64,000 bases of DNA from NCBI RefSeq assembly GCF_023715465.1, contig NZ_JAMBOE010000019.1:1-64000 (forward strand). Reading direction: 5' to 3'. Every line of letters begins with the position of its first letter. Positions within the stretch are counted from its first letter, which is position 1. Positions 41,201 through 49,318 of the stretch are shown here, in pieces. Both the position numbers and the translations under genes were made by a program. The stretch is from Paenibacillus macerans. GTDB lineage: Bacteria > Bacillota > Bacilli > Paenibacillales > Paenibacillaceae. The notes beneath the pieces are model-generated. The model was not told the DNA's origin and made no database searches. It saw nothing but the letters and a program-made list of their open reading frames with translations.

Positions 41201-43847
41201 CCGTCAGCTTAGCCAGGTCGCCTTGACTCACAATATCTGTCACAATTGTCGGCGCCATAGCAATCCGGGTGTCCGGCTCCGCCACCTTAATGAACGGTTC
41301 GATCGCCGGAGCGGGCAGCGGCTGTTCCAGCAGCGTCACCCGGATGTTGTCGATTCTTATGTCGCTGCCGTCCGCCTGGAAGCCGATACCGCCTTTGTCG
41401 TAGGCGGTTGCCTTGAGCGAATCGATAATCATTAACTCGTCCACCCATTCCTGGACCCGGTTCCCAAAGGCTTTCACCGTATAATGCAGCGCCTGCCCTT
41501 CCTGCATCGGCTCCGTATAGGAGCCCCGCTCCATCACGTTCCACTGGTTCGACGCCGTGCGTTCGGCAAATTCAACACCGTTGTATACGGACGGGTCTTT
41601 GCGGACGGCCATCTGATAATAAGGATTGTTCCCGTCTTGAATCCGGAACATGATCGAATTCCAGCGCGCGCTGTTATTCGCGGCCGTATTCGTGATGTCC
41701 GCCTCGATCGTATAGTTGCCGAACAGCTTCAGATAATCCGGCAGCAGCACCCGGGACGGGTTGTCCGGAGAAGCGGACGCCTGCATCTCAAACGCTCCGC
41801 CGCGCACGCCCGCTTTGCCCTCGGATGCTCCCTGAAGGCGAGTCCAAGCCTCGGGAAAAGCCCCATCCCCAAGCTGATCGAAGTTTTCTTCATACAGGAC
41901 GTATTCTTCGTCGTCCACGGCCTTGGCCACAACGATCAGGCTGAGCTCGGCGTTGTCCTTACGGACCTTCACCTTGTATACGCCGGGATGCTCCACCGTC
42001 AACTCCCCGCCATCTACACAGATCGCCCCGCCGCTTTCGGCGGACCATTCCACAACGTCACCGCTTAGCTCCGCAGTAGAATAATCACTGGATTCCGCCG
42101 TAAACCGGACTGACGCCAGCTTAACCGGAGTTCCGGCATCCGCCAGCAGGTAGCCGGTATCATGCGCCAGCTTCAGCACCTTTGCCCCGGTCAGCGACGG
42201 CGTCACCCGAACGGCCTGGCTCGCTTCCGCCTGATGGTACACCGCGGTTATGGTCGCCTCGCCTTCCTTCAACGGAACAGGCTGATTATCAACGATCTTG
42301 ACCACGCTCTCGTCCGAAGAATAAAACTTGAGTTCCTCCCCCGTTACAGGCTCCTCCAAGCCGTCGGAATAGTACACGGTCCCGGTCACCGTCAGCGGTC
42401 CGGCCAGCGCTTCCGCCGCAGCCGGCAGGTTCAGCTCAAGCCGGTCCGCCATGATGCGCGTAACCTTCAGGTTGTCGAAGGAGACCGTCATCTGGTCGGC
42501 CTGAAAACCCACTTTCCCCCGCTCCAGCAGGTCGCTCTCCAGCGTCCTGTCCATCAACAAGGTAAAATCCGCGTCGTCCTTAGCCTTGATGTATTCCTTG
42601 ACGTTATTGCCGAACACCCGAACCTTCATCGTATAATCCTCGCCCAGCTCAAGCGGCCGCCATGTTCCGTTCGCCGGGACGGACCAGTTGTTGTCGGGCT
42701 TGCGGTAGGCGAACTCGTACGTGCCGTTCTGGCGTACGGCCATTTGATTATAGGGGGCTTTGCCGCTTGCGGGAACCCGGAACATCAAGGCCGCCCAGCG
42801 TGCCCCGTTCAGCACGCTTTCAATGCGGACATCCGCCTCCACCGTATAATTATCGCTTTGAACCGGCGCCGTAATCCGCGCCTGCAGCCCTGCCCCATTG
42901 CCGTCAAAACGCAGTCTGCCGTTCTGATACGTTTGATACACCGCGTCCGTTACGCTGTAAGTATCTCCGGTGACGGTAGCCGTTTCGTGAACCACCCGGA
43001 ACGCCGGGCTGCCCGCATTGACATCGGATATCCATCCGGGCGGCACGATCCCTTCCTGCAAATCATCGAAATTTTCTTGAAATAGCACCGGATCAACGCT
43101 TCCGGACACCGGACTATTGTAGTCCAGGTTTACCACCCCGTAGCCCGAGGTATCGTTCCAAAAGCTCATCGTATTGTAGGCGCTCCAGTAACTTGACCGC
43201 TGTTTGGCCGTATCGGCGGCATCATAACGGTTGGTGACGCCCACCTCGAGGCCGAGCTGCCGGTTCAAGCGAGGATTCGTATTCAGCATATCCCACGGCA
43301 CGGCAAGCTCCGCGGTCCATCCTTCCGGTGTGTCCTGGATGGCACGAAGCACCCGCTTCTCGTCTTTCCCCGCGTGATTGTTTAAGGCCGCGCCGAACCG
43401 GAACTCCGGCGTGCTTGAGCCCTCCGCGTACAAGAGCCCGATCTGCATATCGTCCTGAGCAAACGGCGACGACCGGTGCAGCGCCGGATCGAAGAACAGG
43501 TGAAGGCTGTCCTGATCGAACCAATACCCGGACGCTCCGCTAATCGGCGTGTCATCCTCAATCCGCACACCTATGTATAAATAAGTGTCGTCCCACAGCA
43601 GGCCAAACCGGCTGTCGTCGCTTGCAGACGGATCGGTATGCGCCGCGAGCGGCTCGCTCACGTTCCAGAACGATTCGTCGAGTCTCCCGTCGATCACGGG
43701 AGCCGTCAGGGTCCGAGCGGCTCGTATCTCCGCCCTCCCCAGTTCTGCCGCCGCCGCAATCTGCGAGGGCCTAAGTCCAACATCCGCGAGTCCGGCCAGG
43801 AGCGACAGAACGGCAATCATATTCAACAGCTTTGTTGCTTTGTACAT
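38220..43847 (-). CDS. SLH-anchored glycerophosphodiester phosphodiesterase
   Basis: The 1875-residue protein has a signal peptide, a CBM9/DOMON-like module (about 35-240) and two jelly-roll segments of the DUF1080/LamG kind (about 255-465 and 650-850) around bacterial Ig-like domains. A TIM-barrel region follows that looks like a degenerate phosphodiesterase copy (about 870-1090). The catalytic GDPD domain (about 1095-1340) has GHRGMPSVSPENT, YIENDMF and SHSS. A long Gly/Asn/Ser linker and three SLH domains (about 1690-1875) anchor it to the wall. The enzyme hydrolyses glycerophosphodiesters to glycerol-3-phosphate and alcohol. The usual His-Asp of the second catalytic motif reads His-Ser here. 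The ATG at 43847 follows AAGGAGGG, and the gene has its own attenuator-like leader. Confidence 0.85.
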   Translation of the reverse strand: MYKATKLLNMIAVLSLLAGLADVGLRPSQIAAAAELGRAEIRAARTLTAPVIDGRLDESFWNVSEPLAAHTDPSASDDSRFGLLWDDTYLYIGVRIEDDTPISGASGYWFDQDSLHLFFDPALHRSSPFAQDDMQIGLLYAEGSSTPEFRFGAALNNHAGKDEKRVLRAIQDTPEGWTAELAVPWDMLNTNPRLNRQLGLEVGVTNRYDAADTAKQRSSYWSAYNTMSFWNDTSGYGVVNLDYNSPVSGSVDPVLFQENFDDLQEGIVPPGWISDVNAGSPAFRVVHETATVTGDTYSVTDAVYQTYQNGRLRFDGNGAGLQARITAPVQSDNYTVEADVRIESVLNGARWAALMFRVPASGKAPYNQMAVRQNGTYEFAYRKPDNNWSVPANGTWRPLELGEDYTMKVRVFGNNVKEYIKAKDDADFTLLMDRTLESDLLERGKVGFQADQMTVSFDNLKVTRIMADRLELNLPAAAEALAGPLTVTGTVYYSDGLEEPVTGEELKFYSSDESVVKIVDNQPVPLKEGEATITAVYHQAEASQAVRVTPSLTGAKVLKLAHDTGYLLADAGTPVKLASVRFTAESSDYSTAELSGDVVEWSAESGGAICVDGGELTVEHPGVYKVKVRKDNAELSLIVVAKAVDDEEYVLYEENFDQLGDGAFPEAWTRLQGASEGKAGVRGGAFEMQASASPDNPSRVLLPDYLKLFGNYTIEADITNTAANNSARWNSIMFRIQDGNNPYYQMAVRKDPSVYNGVEFAERTASNQWNVMERGSYTEPMQEGQALHYTVKAFGNRVQEWVDELMIIDSLKATAYDKGGIGFQADGSDIRIDNIRVTLLEQPLPAPAIEPFIKVAEPDTRIAMAPTIVTDIVSQGDLAKLTGSQLPATAIFHLNAELSVTEPGGGQQMASLEEALAAAGDKVIPAFYVTEELTVDRLVHELRARGLEDVFIVSDRADLVKRARIAYPMIRGILDFTATADPSREELLDIRRQTAASQARIALLPQSAATRENVSYLQKLAIMVWSKEAPDSTGGALPLHRMITAGVNGLVAAEPAEAHEALKQYGRDTTLVRKVYMIGHRGMPSVSPENTIESNTLALDAGADYIENDMFLTKDGYLIISHSSVLETTTDGHGPVENYTLAELRAFNANKPYPQGFPVVRMPTLDEQLELARARGRMVYAEIKTETPAAVDAFVSTVKKHNAEDIVNVMSFYPAQLDRLAVLMPEMNAGLLTGYIASENNVEGSLRDTLKALSKQNWTYNTDYNGLGPKFMEAAKHRGLLISPWTLNKREDIIKYFKMGAFGITTDYTYYASDWAAALAAREPVITLDKGESRTLSAQVETYKGDRTEVEPEVVLIAGADAVQADGATVKAVGAGKAYALLRYSAAIDGGGTYDLYSEPVEIAVNGGGDNGGESPGGGDNGGGSNGGGGNNGNNGGGSGNGGSSGGGSSGNSSAGGTNSGNNGAPGTGGVSQSGQAEQPGVVEAAGGAVSAAELEQAFRDGRRVEVKFTGERLTLPLSVLAEAAGTSGAELTVVNTDLNAGYRLPLRQLDTAQAARALGVNADALELIVTVRGLDGAEAEAVRNAADRAGGTLAGPVVEFGLQAADSSSKSAVPFTLLGSIKYIGLKGNGNVMEIAGVRYDTAQKALAFTPGRYAAEASEVVLTHGGSGIYTAVAMNKDFADMNGHWAEAAAEKLANRLLLSGTGGGAFEPDRAVTRAEFAAMLVRALGLSDSASTAAAEQGAATPALSDVGADDWFAPYVRAASEAGLVSGYADGTFRPGAPVTRGEQAAMMARAMKLAGFGGEAAAAGGSGALERFRDASEVKWGQAEWSLVLEAGLFNGISGNKLAPASPSSRAQSAVILDRFLEAAGFLE

Positions 43848-43953
43848 TCGCGTATCCCTCCTTGTAATAGTGCGAGTTCAAATAGGTTGAAAGATGCGGC
43901 GCGAACGTCCGTCGTCCAGCGAAAGCGGCGCGGCCCCAAGCTTTTTGGGCAGC

Positions 43954-44053
43954 ACAAAAAAACCCTTCTTTTCCGCTCCCGCGAGGCCATGAACCAATCC
44001 GGTCCAATTTGTCTTGCGGATAACGTAAAGAGGGTTTTCTCCTTGTCTCTACC
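43954..44053 (-). promoter_or_regulatory. Attenuator-like leader of the glycerophosphodiesterase gene
   Basis: On the minus strand GGTAGAGACAAGGAGAAA is followed by ACCCTCTTTACG, a long folded loop, and AAGAAGGGTTTTTTT. The last part makes a terminator-like stem and T-run about 100 bp before the start codon. It is the counterpart of 38000-38092. Confidence 0.6.
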
Positions 44054-44162
44054 CGATATTCAATTGCTTTGAAAAGCTTTAGGGGCCGCCTTCTGCCTGG
44101 CCGAACACGAGGTTCTCCAACATCTGACGTTACCTTCACTTTAACGCGGATTTATTAACGCT

Positions 44163-44192
44163 GTATCATTGCCGGGTAAACGCATTGTCAAT
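44163..44192 (-). promoter_or_regulatory. Candidate promoter of the glycerophosphodiesterase gene
   Basis: On the minus strand TTGACA (44187-44192) is followed 18 bp later by TGATAC (44163-44168). Downstream are loosely Pho-box-like hexamers (TTAAAG-N5-GTAACG). The -10 is poor, so an activator may be needed; the Pho-like repeats are weak. Confidence 0.4.
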
Positions 44193-44242
44193 TCATCTCA
44201 GGTGACGTCGGAGTTCATCATGGAATTTTTTTAGCAGGTAAT

Positions 44243-44277
44243 ACTGACAGTAGCTGTCAGTGTAAATGATTTATAAT
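44243..44277 (+). promoter_or_regulatory. Perfect palindromic operator and -10 of the VOC gene
   Basis: ACTGACAG, 3 nt, CTGTCAGT is a perfect 8-bp inverted repeat (44243-44261). TATAAT (44272-44277) follows at a distance that puts the palindrome at about -15 to -33. The shape is that of a TetR- or MarR-type repressor site. No such regulator gene lies nearby. Confidence 0.65.
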
Positions 44278-44327
44278 GACGAAAGCTTCGAAAAAATGCT
44301 TGACCAATTATACGAGGAGGAATAACC

Positions 44328-44843
44328 ATGACGAAATACATTGGAGCAACCGGAAACTATACAAAAAATGGAGTACCTAACGGATTTACATCAATAACAC
44401 CGTTTATCGTAGTGAATCATCCTGCTGAAGCCATCGAGTTTTATAAATCTGTTTTTCACGCAAGGGTTAAGGATATTACGGAGTTTTCGGATGAAAACGG
44501 CAATAAAATAGTGGTTCATGCGGAATTGGATTTTGGAAACGGATTTTTGCAGTTGGGAGCACCGAATCCGTCCTTTAATCTGGTTTTGCCGCCAGGTGAG
44601 GATAATGCCTGTTATTCCTTGGGCATTTATGTCGCTGACGTGGATCAGGTGTTTGAACAAGCAGTGGCAAAAGGTGCGCGAGTCAGAGAAGCCGTTACTA
44701 ACTTTGTTTCAGGTGACCGGTTCGGAAGTATTTGGGATCCTTTTGGGGTGAGATGGAGCATTATGACCAGGGTTGAGGATTTATCCGAAGAAGAGAGCAC
44801 CCGGAGAGTGAGAGAATGGGCTGAAAGTTTGAGTGGTCATTGA
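44328..44843 (+). CDS. VOC family protein, PhnB-like
   Basis: The 171-residue protein has the paired beta-alpha-beta-beta-beta layout of the vicinal-oxygen-chelate superfamily, PhnB (glyoxalase/bleomycin-resistance-like) branch: ITPFIVVNHPAEAIEFYKSVFHARV, then HAELDFGNGFLQLG, and at the end FGSIWDPFGVRWSIMTRVEDL. Such proteins often lack a proven activity and may bind or modify small electrophiles. The ATG follows GAGGAGGAA. It is single, with a palindromic operator upstream and a strong terminator downstream. Confidence 0.85.
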   Translation: MTKYIGATGNYTKNGVPNGFTSITPFIVVNHPAEAIEFYKSVFHARVKDITEFSDENGNKIVVHAELDFGNGFLQLGAPNPSFNLVLPPGEDNACYSLGIYVADVDQVFEQAVAKGARVREAVTNFVSGDRFGSIWDPFGVRWSIMTRVEDLSEEESTRRVREWAESLSGH

Positions 44844-44865
44844 AAATTCAGGGGCAATACTTAAG

Positions 44866-44893
44866 AAGGCTCTTATGACAGAGCCTTTTTTTT
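44866..44893 (+). terminator. Terminator of the VOC gene
   Basis: AAGGCTCT and AGAGCCTT pair with a 6-nt loop and are followed by a run of Ts. Confidence 0.88.
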
Positions 44894-44902
44894 GCCTTGG
44901 TT

Positions 44903-45161
44903 ATGTTACTGCCGCATATAATTTACTGCAAACTCTCTCGTCAATTGCCGATCGAAAACAAGCGTAAGGGAAACCGGATCATTGCCAAAATCGCCGAGGA
45001 GACCAACGTCATCGGCGTAACCTGCATTAATCAGGGAGAACTGGCCTCCCATAATGCATTATGAAGCCGGCGCCGAAACGGTCTGGCCGGCAATTCGCGG
45101 AGCACAGATTCCTTTGCAGGATTTCGTTGATTATGTTGAAAAATCTCAGCGGAGAACATAA
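44903..45161 (+). pseudogene. Frameshifted gene fragment of unknown family
   Basis: A frame from ATG 44903 reads NKRKGNRIIAKIAEETNVIG and then VTCINQGELASHNA up to a TGA at 45062. A +1 frame picks up at about 45053 and continues YEAGAETVWPAIRGAQIPLQ, then DFVDYVEKSQ, to TAA at 45161. Both segments look like natural protein, so a single frameshift in a small gene or gene end is likely. No ribosome site was found. I do not recognise the family. Confidence 0.4.
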
Positions 45162-45165
45162 CGGA

Positions 45166-45362
45166 AAAAAATGTCGCTATTTGGTCGATATCCCCCATGT
45201 AAAATCAAATAGAGGAAATTTATGGCGCTATATTCTTGAATCGCAGGGAAATGACCGTTTTCCGCACCGTTCAATGGGCAATAAGACCATAAAATACCGC
45301 TAATGCTGATGAACATTCTCCATTGTGAAAAATAAGACCATAAAGTTCCGTTATTTTCATAA
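45166..45362. repeat. Interspersed repeat family B, locus 2
   Basis: Units related to AATAAGACCATAAARTNCCG followed by CTAAT or TTATTTT occur at about 45283-45303 and 45332-45358. Partner units (AATGTCGCTATTTGG, AGAGGAAATTTATGGCGCTAT) lie at 45170-45230. The last 75 bp align with the copy at 50216-50294. Confidence 0.6.
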
Positions 45363-45430
45363 CTGATAATTAGTCGTTCCAATAGCCAGCCGTCAAACAC
45401 CGATTTCTAGGTTGCGCCTGATTTTACGGG

Positions 45431-46210
45431 TTATTTTTTGACCGCCACCCACACGGTCCAGCGGTCCTGCTCCACAATGGGGGCCGCGGATTCCGGCAAT
45501 CTGCCGATGATATAATCGATAAGTTCGGACAGTTCTTTATCGTCGAGTTCAAAAAGCAGGGAGCGCCCTGTCCGGGCGCGCAAATCCTCGCTTAACTCAC
45601 CGATATCGTCATAGATGCGCCTCGTCTCCCACAAGGAAACGGCTTTTTTCAAATGAAACCCGTTTCGCTCCAGCGCTTGCCGTACTTTGGATGAGGCATG
45701 GCGGCGCGCCGTTTCCGCTAGAATCAGCCGGGGGTATTTTTCAAAAAAATATCCCCGAATATGCCGACTGTCCCCGGGAAGCATGCAATCTTCAGGCGTG
45801 CGGTCCTGGACGATCAATTCCCCGCCGGGTTTCAGAATCCGCTCTGCTTCTTTGAAGCAGGCGTCCAAATCGCCCAAATGATGAATCAGCGCCCGTTCCA
45901 GCACCATGTCAAATTCACTTTCGGGCAAACCCGTGCAGTACGCATTTCCTTGCACCAGAGAAATCCCCTTTATCCCCGAGCAATTCTCCGCCGCTCCTTG
46001 TAACATGGCCTCGGAGTAATCCACACCAACGACGCCGGCCGCTCCCAAGCCGAGTAAAGCCCTGCTGTAAATTCCGCCTCCGCAGCCAATATCGGCAACG
46101 CGCCGATTCGTGACCCCGACCGTTTCCCGCATAAAACCGGTCCAAGATTCGTCTGCATTTCTGCCGGCGTAGATCCTTTGGTTTCCGGGATCGTTAAAGT
46201 TGATGGGCAT
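45431..46210 (-). CDS. Class I SAM-dependent methyltransferase
   Basis: The 259-residue protein has SAM motif I VADIGCGGGIYSRALLGLGA, motif II FDMVLERALIHHLGDL and post-motif ILKPGGELIVQDRTPED, all in the order of small-molecule methyltransferases of the UbiE/COQ5 type. The substrate is unknown. ATG 46210 is chosen because GAGGAG is 9 bases upstream; an in-frame ATG at 46258 lies before the ribosome site. Between it and the LysR gene lies repeat family C. Confidence 0.82.
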   Translation of the reverse strand: MPINFNDPGNQRIYAGRNADESWTGFMRETVGVTNRRVADIGCGGGIYSRALLGLGAAGVVGVDYSEAMLQGAAENCSGIKGISLVQGNAYCTGLPESEFDMVLERALIHHLGDLDACFKEAERILKPGGELIVQDRTPEDCMLPGDSRHIRGYFFEKYPRLILAETARRHASSKVRQALERNGFHLKKAVSLWETRRIYDDIGELSEDLRARTGRSLLFELDDKELSELIDYIIGRLPESAAPIVEQDRWTVWVAVKK

Positions 46211-46325
46211 TGGAGACCACTCCTCGCTGAAGTTTACTCTCATTGCACTTAGTTTCATTAAATGAAACTAAGTTTTATTTTTATTATATCAGAAAAGGGC
46301 CGGGTACTTCAATTTGCAAAAATGT

Positions 46326-46520
46326 TATATAGGTAAGTGCAAAACATACAATTATTTTTGGACTATTTTTTGCTATATCCGGTTTAATTGCAAAACCTGC
46401 AGTTAAAGCTGAGCAAAATTCCGCTTATTCCTCTGTCCCTTGTTTTTAGTTGTACTTTTTACAACTATAGCTCCCTTTCGGATCAAGCGCTCTATGTAAG
46501 TGTAAGAAATGCAATTATTT
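46326..46520. repeat. Interspersed repeat family C
   Basis: Units TAAGTGCAAAACATACAATT (about 46335) and TAAGTGTAAGAAATGCAATT (about 46498), both followed by ATTT, flank two inverted-looking units AATTGCAAAACCTGCAGTTA (about 46388) and TAGTTGTACTTTTTACAACT (about 46448). Each unit is an imperfect palindrome around TTG(C/T)A...TGCAA. The gap 46259-46699 otherwise holds nothing recognisable. Confidence 0.5.
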
Positions 46521-46699
46521 ATGATTAACTCCTATTCGCCATGTATCGGGGCTTATTCGGCAGCCGGCTCGTGGAAACTTCCTGCAAGAACAGCAAGCCC
46601 CCGCGGGTTTGCTGCCGGATGTATATCCGGCCCGTTCCTCGCGAGGGCCCTTAATGAAACGTGTTAACGGCACTTCAAAGCTAGTTTTTCGCGGTCTCC

Positions 46700-47581
46700 C
46701 TATTTAAAACTCTCGATAAACCGGCGGGCCGCTTGCGAAAGCGGCATATTCCGCATGTTCATGATGCCGACCTGGGACGGCGGCAGCTTGACGTCCAAGC
46801 TAATTTCGAACAGCGAGCCTTCCTCCAGCTCCTTGGACACGAATTCCCGCGCCACGTAAGAAATCCCCAGTCCCCTGCGCGCCATCTCGATCAGCAGCCC
46901 CACGCTGCCGACTTCGATTTCGGGTTTCAGCTCAAAGCCATAGTCTTGAAACAGCTCCGTGATGGCCATCCGCGCCCGGCTGTTGCGCGAAAACAGAATG
47001 AGCGGATACTTTATCAGTTCCTCCAGCGTCAGCACCTTGTCCCTGAGCTCCTCATAAAAACGGCAGCCCGCCACAAAGCAATCCTGCAGCTCGATCCCCT
47101 GGCGAACCTCAATCTGCGAATCCACAATCGGCATCCGGGCGACCCCCAAATCGATTTTCCCCTCTTTCAGAAACGTCATAATCTCCGGTGTTGTTCCGTG
47201 CAGCAGATGAATGCCGATCCCCGGGTACCGGACATGGAATCCCTCCACAAAGGGCAGCAAATAATGCTTAAACAGCGAGTCGCTGCCGCCGATCCGCAGT
47301 TCGCCGCTGTCGAGGTTTTTCAGTTCGGCCATTTTCTGCTCGGCTGTCGTCATTAAAATATGGGACTGCTCGATATACGAAAAAAGAACGGCTCCCTCCT
47401 GTGTTAAAGAAACTCCCTTGGAATTCCGGTAAAACAAAGTCAGCCCGAAGCTTTCCTCCAGCTGTTTGATCGCATGGCTTACGCTCGGCTGAGTCAGATA
47501 CAAGGCGTTGGCGGCTTGCGTCAAACTGCCTGTTTTGGCGGCCCAATAAAACACTTTGTACAATTCATAATTAATGCTCAT
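46700..47581 (-). CDS. LysR family transcriptional regulator
   Basis: The 293-residue protein has an N-terminal winged helix (YWAAKTGSLTQAANALYLTQPSVSHAIKQLEESFGLTLF) and a C-terminal LysR substrate-binding domain (about 90-290). It is divergent from zwf, with 176 bp between the start codons containing AT-rich palindromic sequence such as ATAGAT-GTG-ATCTAT. It may regulate zwf and itself. The effector is unknown. Confidence 0.88.
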   Translation of the reverse strand: MSINYELYKVFYWAAKTGSLTQAANALYLTQPSVSHAIKQLEESFGLTLFYRNSKGVSLTQEGAVLFSYIEQSHILMTTAEQKMAELKNLDSGELRIGGSDSLFKHYLLPFVEGFHVRYPGIGIHLLHGTTPEIMTFLKEGKIDLGVARMPIVDSQIEVRQGIELQDCFVAGCRFYEELRDKVLTLEELIKYPLILFSRNSRARMAITELFQDYGFELKPEIEVGSVGLLIEMARRGLGISYVAREFVSKELEEGSLFEISLDVKLPPSQVGIMNMRNMPLSQAARRFIESFK

Positions 47582-47757
47582 AGATGTGATCTATATCTCC
47601 TGTCAAATATATTAATTACATATATGAAGTCTATTCGTATTATAGTGGATTATGAAAAAAGATACCATAGCTTACAGATAGGAGATGGGGTTATTAGATC
47701 CCGTCTTCCGTGCATCTTATATGACGTTAGAGAAGCTATGCGAGAGGAGAGAAACGT

Positions 47758-49287
47758 ATGGAAGCCAGCACCTTTGTTTTGTTTGGGGCGACAGGAGATT
47801 TGGCCAAACGAAAAATTTACCCTGCCCTGTTTAATCTATTTCTCGACGGCAAACTGCCGCAAACTTTTTCCTTGATTGGCCTGGGCCGGAGAGAATGGTC
47901 CGATGACACCTTCCGGGCGAACATCGAACAATCTCTGCGCAGCTTTTCCAGACGGGAAGCGGCTGATTCCGGGGCCTTAAACCGGTTTCTGAGCGCGTTC
48001 CATTATCAGGTGCTTGACGTGGGCCGCAAAGAGGATTACCTGACATTGCTGCGGTTGATCGAGCAGCGGGAGCAAGCCTTGGGAGCCGCCCCGAACCGGC
48101 TGTTTTATTTGTCGGTGGCGCCCGAGCTGTTCGAAACGATTTGCACGAACATTCAGGAAAGCGGACTCGGCTCCGCCAAGGGCTGGAAGCGGCTGATCAT
48201 CGAAAAGCCGTTTGGACGCGATTTGGCATCCGCCCGCCAATTTAACGCACAGCTGAGCAAGGCTTTTACCGAAGAAGAAATTTTCCGGATCGACCATTAT
48301 CTCGGCAAACCGATGGTTCAAAAGCTGGAGGTTCTGCAGCAGACGAATCCGGTGCTGCAAGCGGCCTGGAACAACCGCTACATCGCCAATGTGCAAATCA
48401 CCGCCAGCGAAACGGTCGGCGTCGAGGAACGGGCCGGTTATTACGATAAGTCCGGCGCCGTCAGGGATATGTTCCAAAACCATATGCTCCAGCTCCTGAT
48501 GATGCTGGCCAGCCATCTGCCGAGCAGCAACAGCCTTGAACAGGTGCGCCAAAACAAAAAGCTGGTGATGGAATCCCTTGAACCGTTATCGGCTGAAACT
48601 GTAGGAGTAAATGTGGTGCGCGGGCAATATACTAATGGAGAAATTCAAGGCAAACCCGTCGTCGGCTATACTTCCGAACCCGGCATTGCCCCAGGCTCCG
48701 CCAACGAGACGTTTATCGCCGCCAAGCTGCAGATCGACGATGTCTTTTGGCGCGGAATCCCGTTTTATATCCGGACCGGGAAGCGAATGAAGGAGAAATC
48801 GACGAGGATCGTGATCGAATTCAAAGAGCCGATCAAACAGTCCGCCGCAAAAAAAGACGGTCAGGCGCCCAATCTTCTGGTGTTTGAAATCAGCCCGAAC
48901 GAAGGCATTTACCTGCAATTGAACTCGGGGGGAATTTCCCATAGACAGGATCTTACCCCGGTGTTGATCGGTCCCGGACAAAGCGGAAGCGCGGTGCCTG
49001 AAGCTTATGAAAACTTGATTTTCGATGCCTTGCGCGGGGATTCCACTTATTTTGCCCATTGGGACGAAGTCGAATTGTCCTGGAAATGGGTTCAGCCGAT
49101 TCTGGACGCATTCGCGGCAGGCCGAGTTCCCTTGCATGATTATCCGGCGGGATCTTTCGGTCCGGAAGCGTCAAACGAATTGCTAGCTGAAGACGGGTAT
49201 CGTTGGTGGTTCGACGAGGAAACGGACGCCGGCGCCGCAGCTCCATCCGCCGCAAACGACGTTCGGGAAGCCTTGTCGATCAAATAA
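47758..49287 (+). CDS. zwf: Glucose-6-phosphate 1-dehydrogenase
   Basis: The 509-residue enzyme oxidises glucose-6-phosphate with NADP, the entry to the oxidative pentose phosphate pathway. The nucleotide motif FGATGDLAKRKIYPALF is at the N-terminus and the active-site signature RIDHYLGKPMVQ near residue 175, with the catalytic His region downstream. The C-terminus has an extra Gly/Ala-rich tail (about 490-509). AGAGGAG precedes the ATG. A transaldolase-like gene follows after 31 bp, so the two form a pentose-phosphate operon. Confidence 0.95.
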   Translation: MEASTFVLFGATGDLAKRKIYPALFNLFLDGKLPQTFSLIGLGRREWSDDTFRANIEQSLRSFSRREAADSGALNRFLSAFHYQVLDVGRKEDYLTLLRLIEQREQALGAAPNRLFYLSVAPELFETICTNIQESGLGSAKGWKRLIIEKPFGRDLASARQFNAQLSKAFTEEEIFRIDHYLGKPMVQKLEVLQQTNPVLQAAWNNRYIANVQITASETVGVEERAGYYDKSGAVRDMFQNHMLQLLMMLASHLPSSNSLEQVRQNKKLVMESLEPLSAETVGVNVVRGQYTNGEIQGKPVVGYTSEPGIAPGSANETFIAAKLQIDDVFWRGIPFYIRTGKRMKEKSTRIVIEFKEPIKQSAAKKDGQAPNLLVFEISPNEGIYLQLNSGGISHRQDLTPVLIGPGQSGSAVPEAYENLIFDALRGDSTYFAHWDEVELSWKWVQPILDAFAAGRVPLHDYPAGSFGPEASNELLAEDGYRWWFDEETDAGAAAPSAANDVREALSIK

Positions 49288-49318
49288 AGCCAAAATCTAT
49301 AATTTGGAGGTAAGGACG

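Noticed and set aside
40200..43085. Plus-strand open frames of 300-410 codons opposite the glycerophosphodiesterase gene
   Set aside because: Same explanation: GC-rich third positions of the sense gene remove antisense stops. No start signals.
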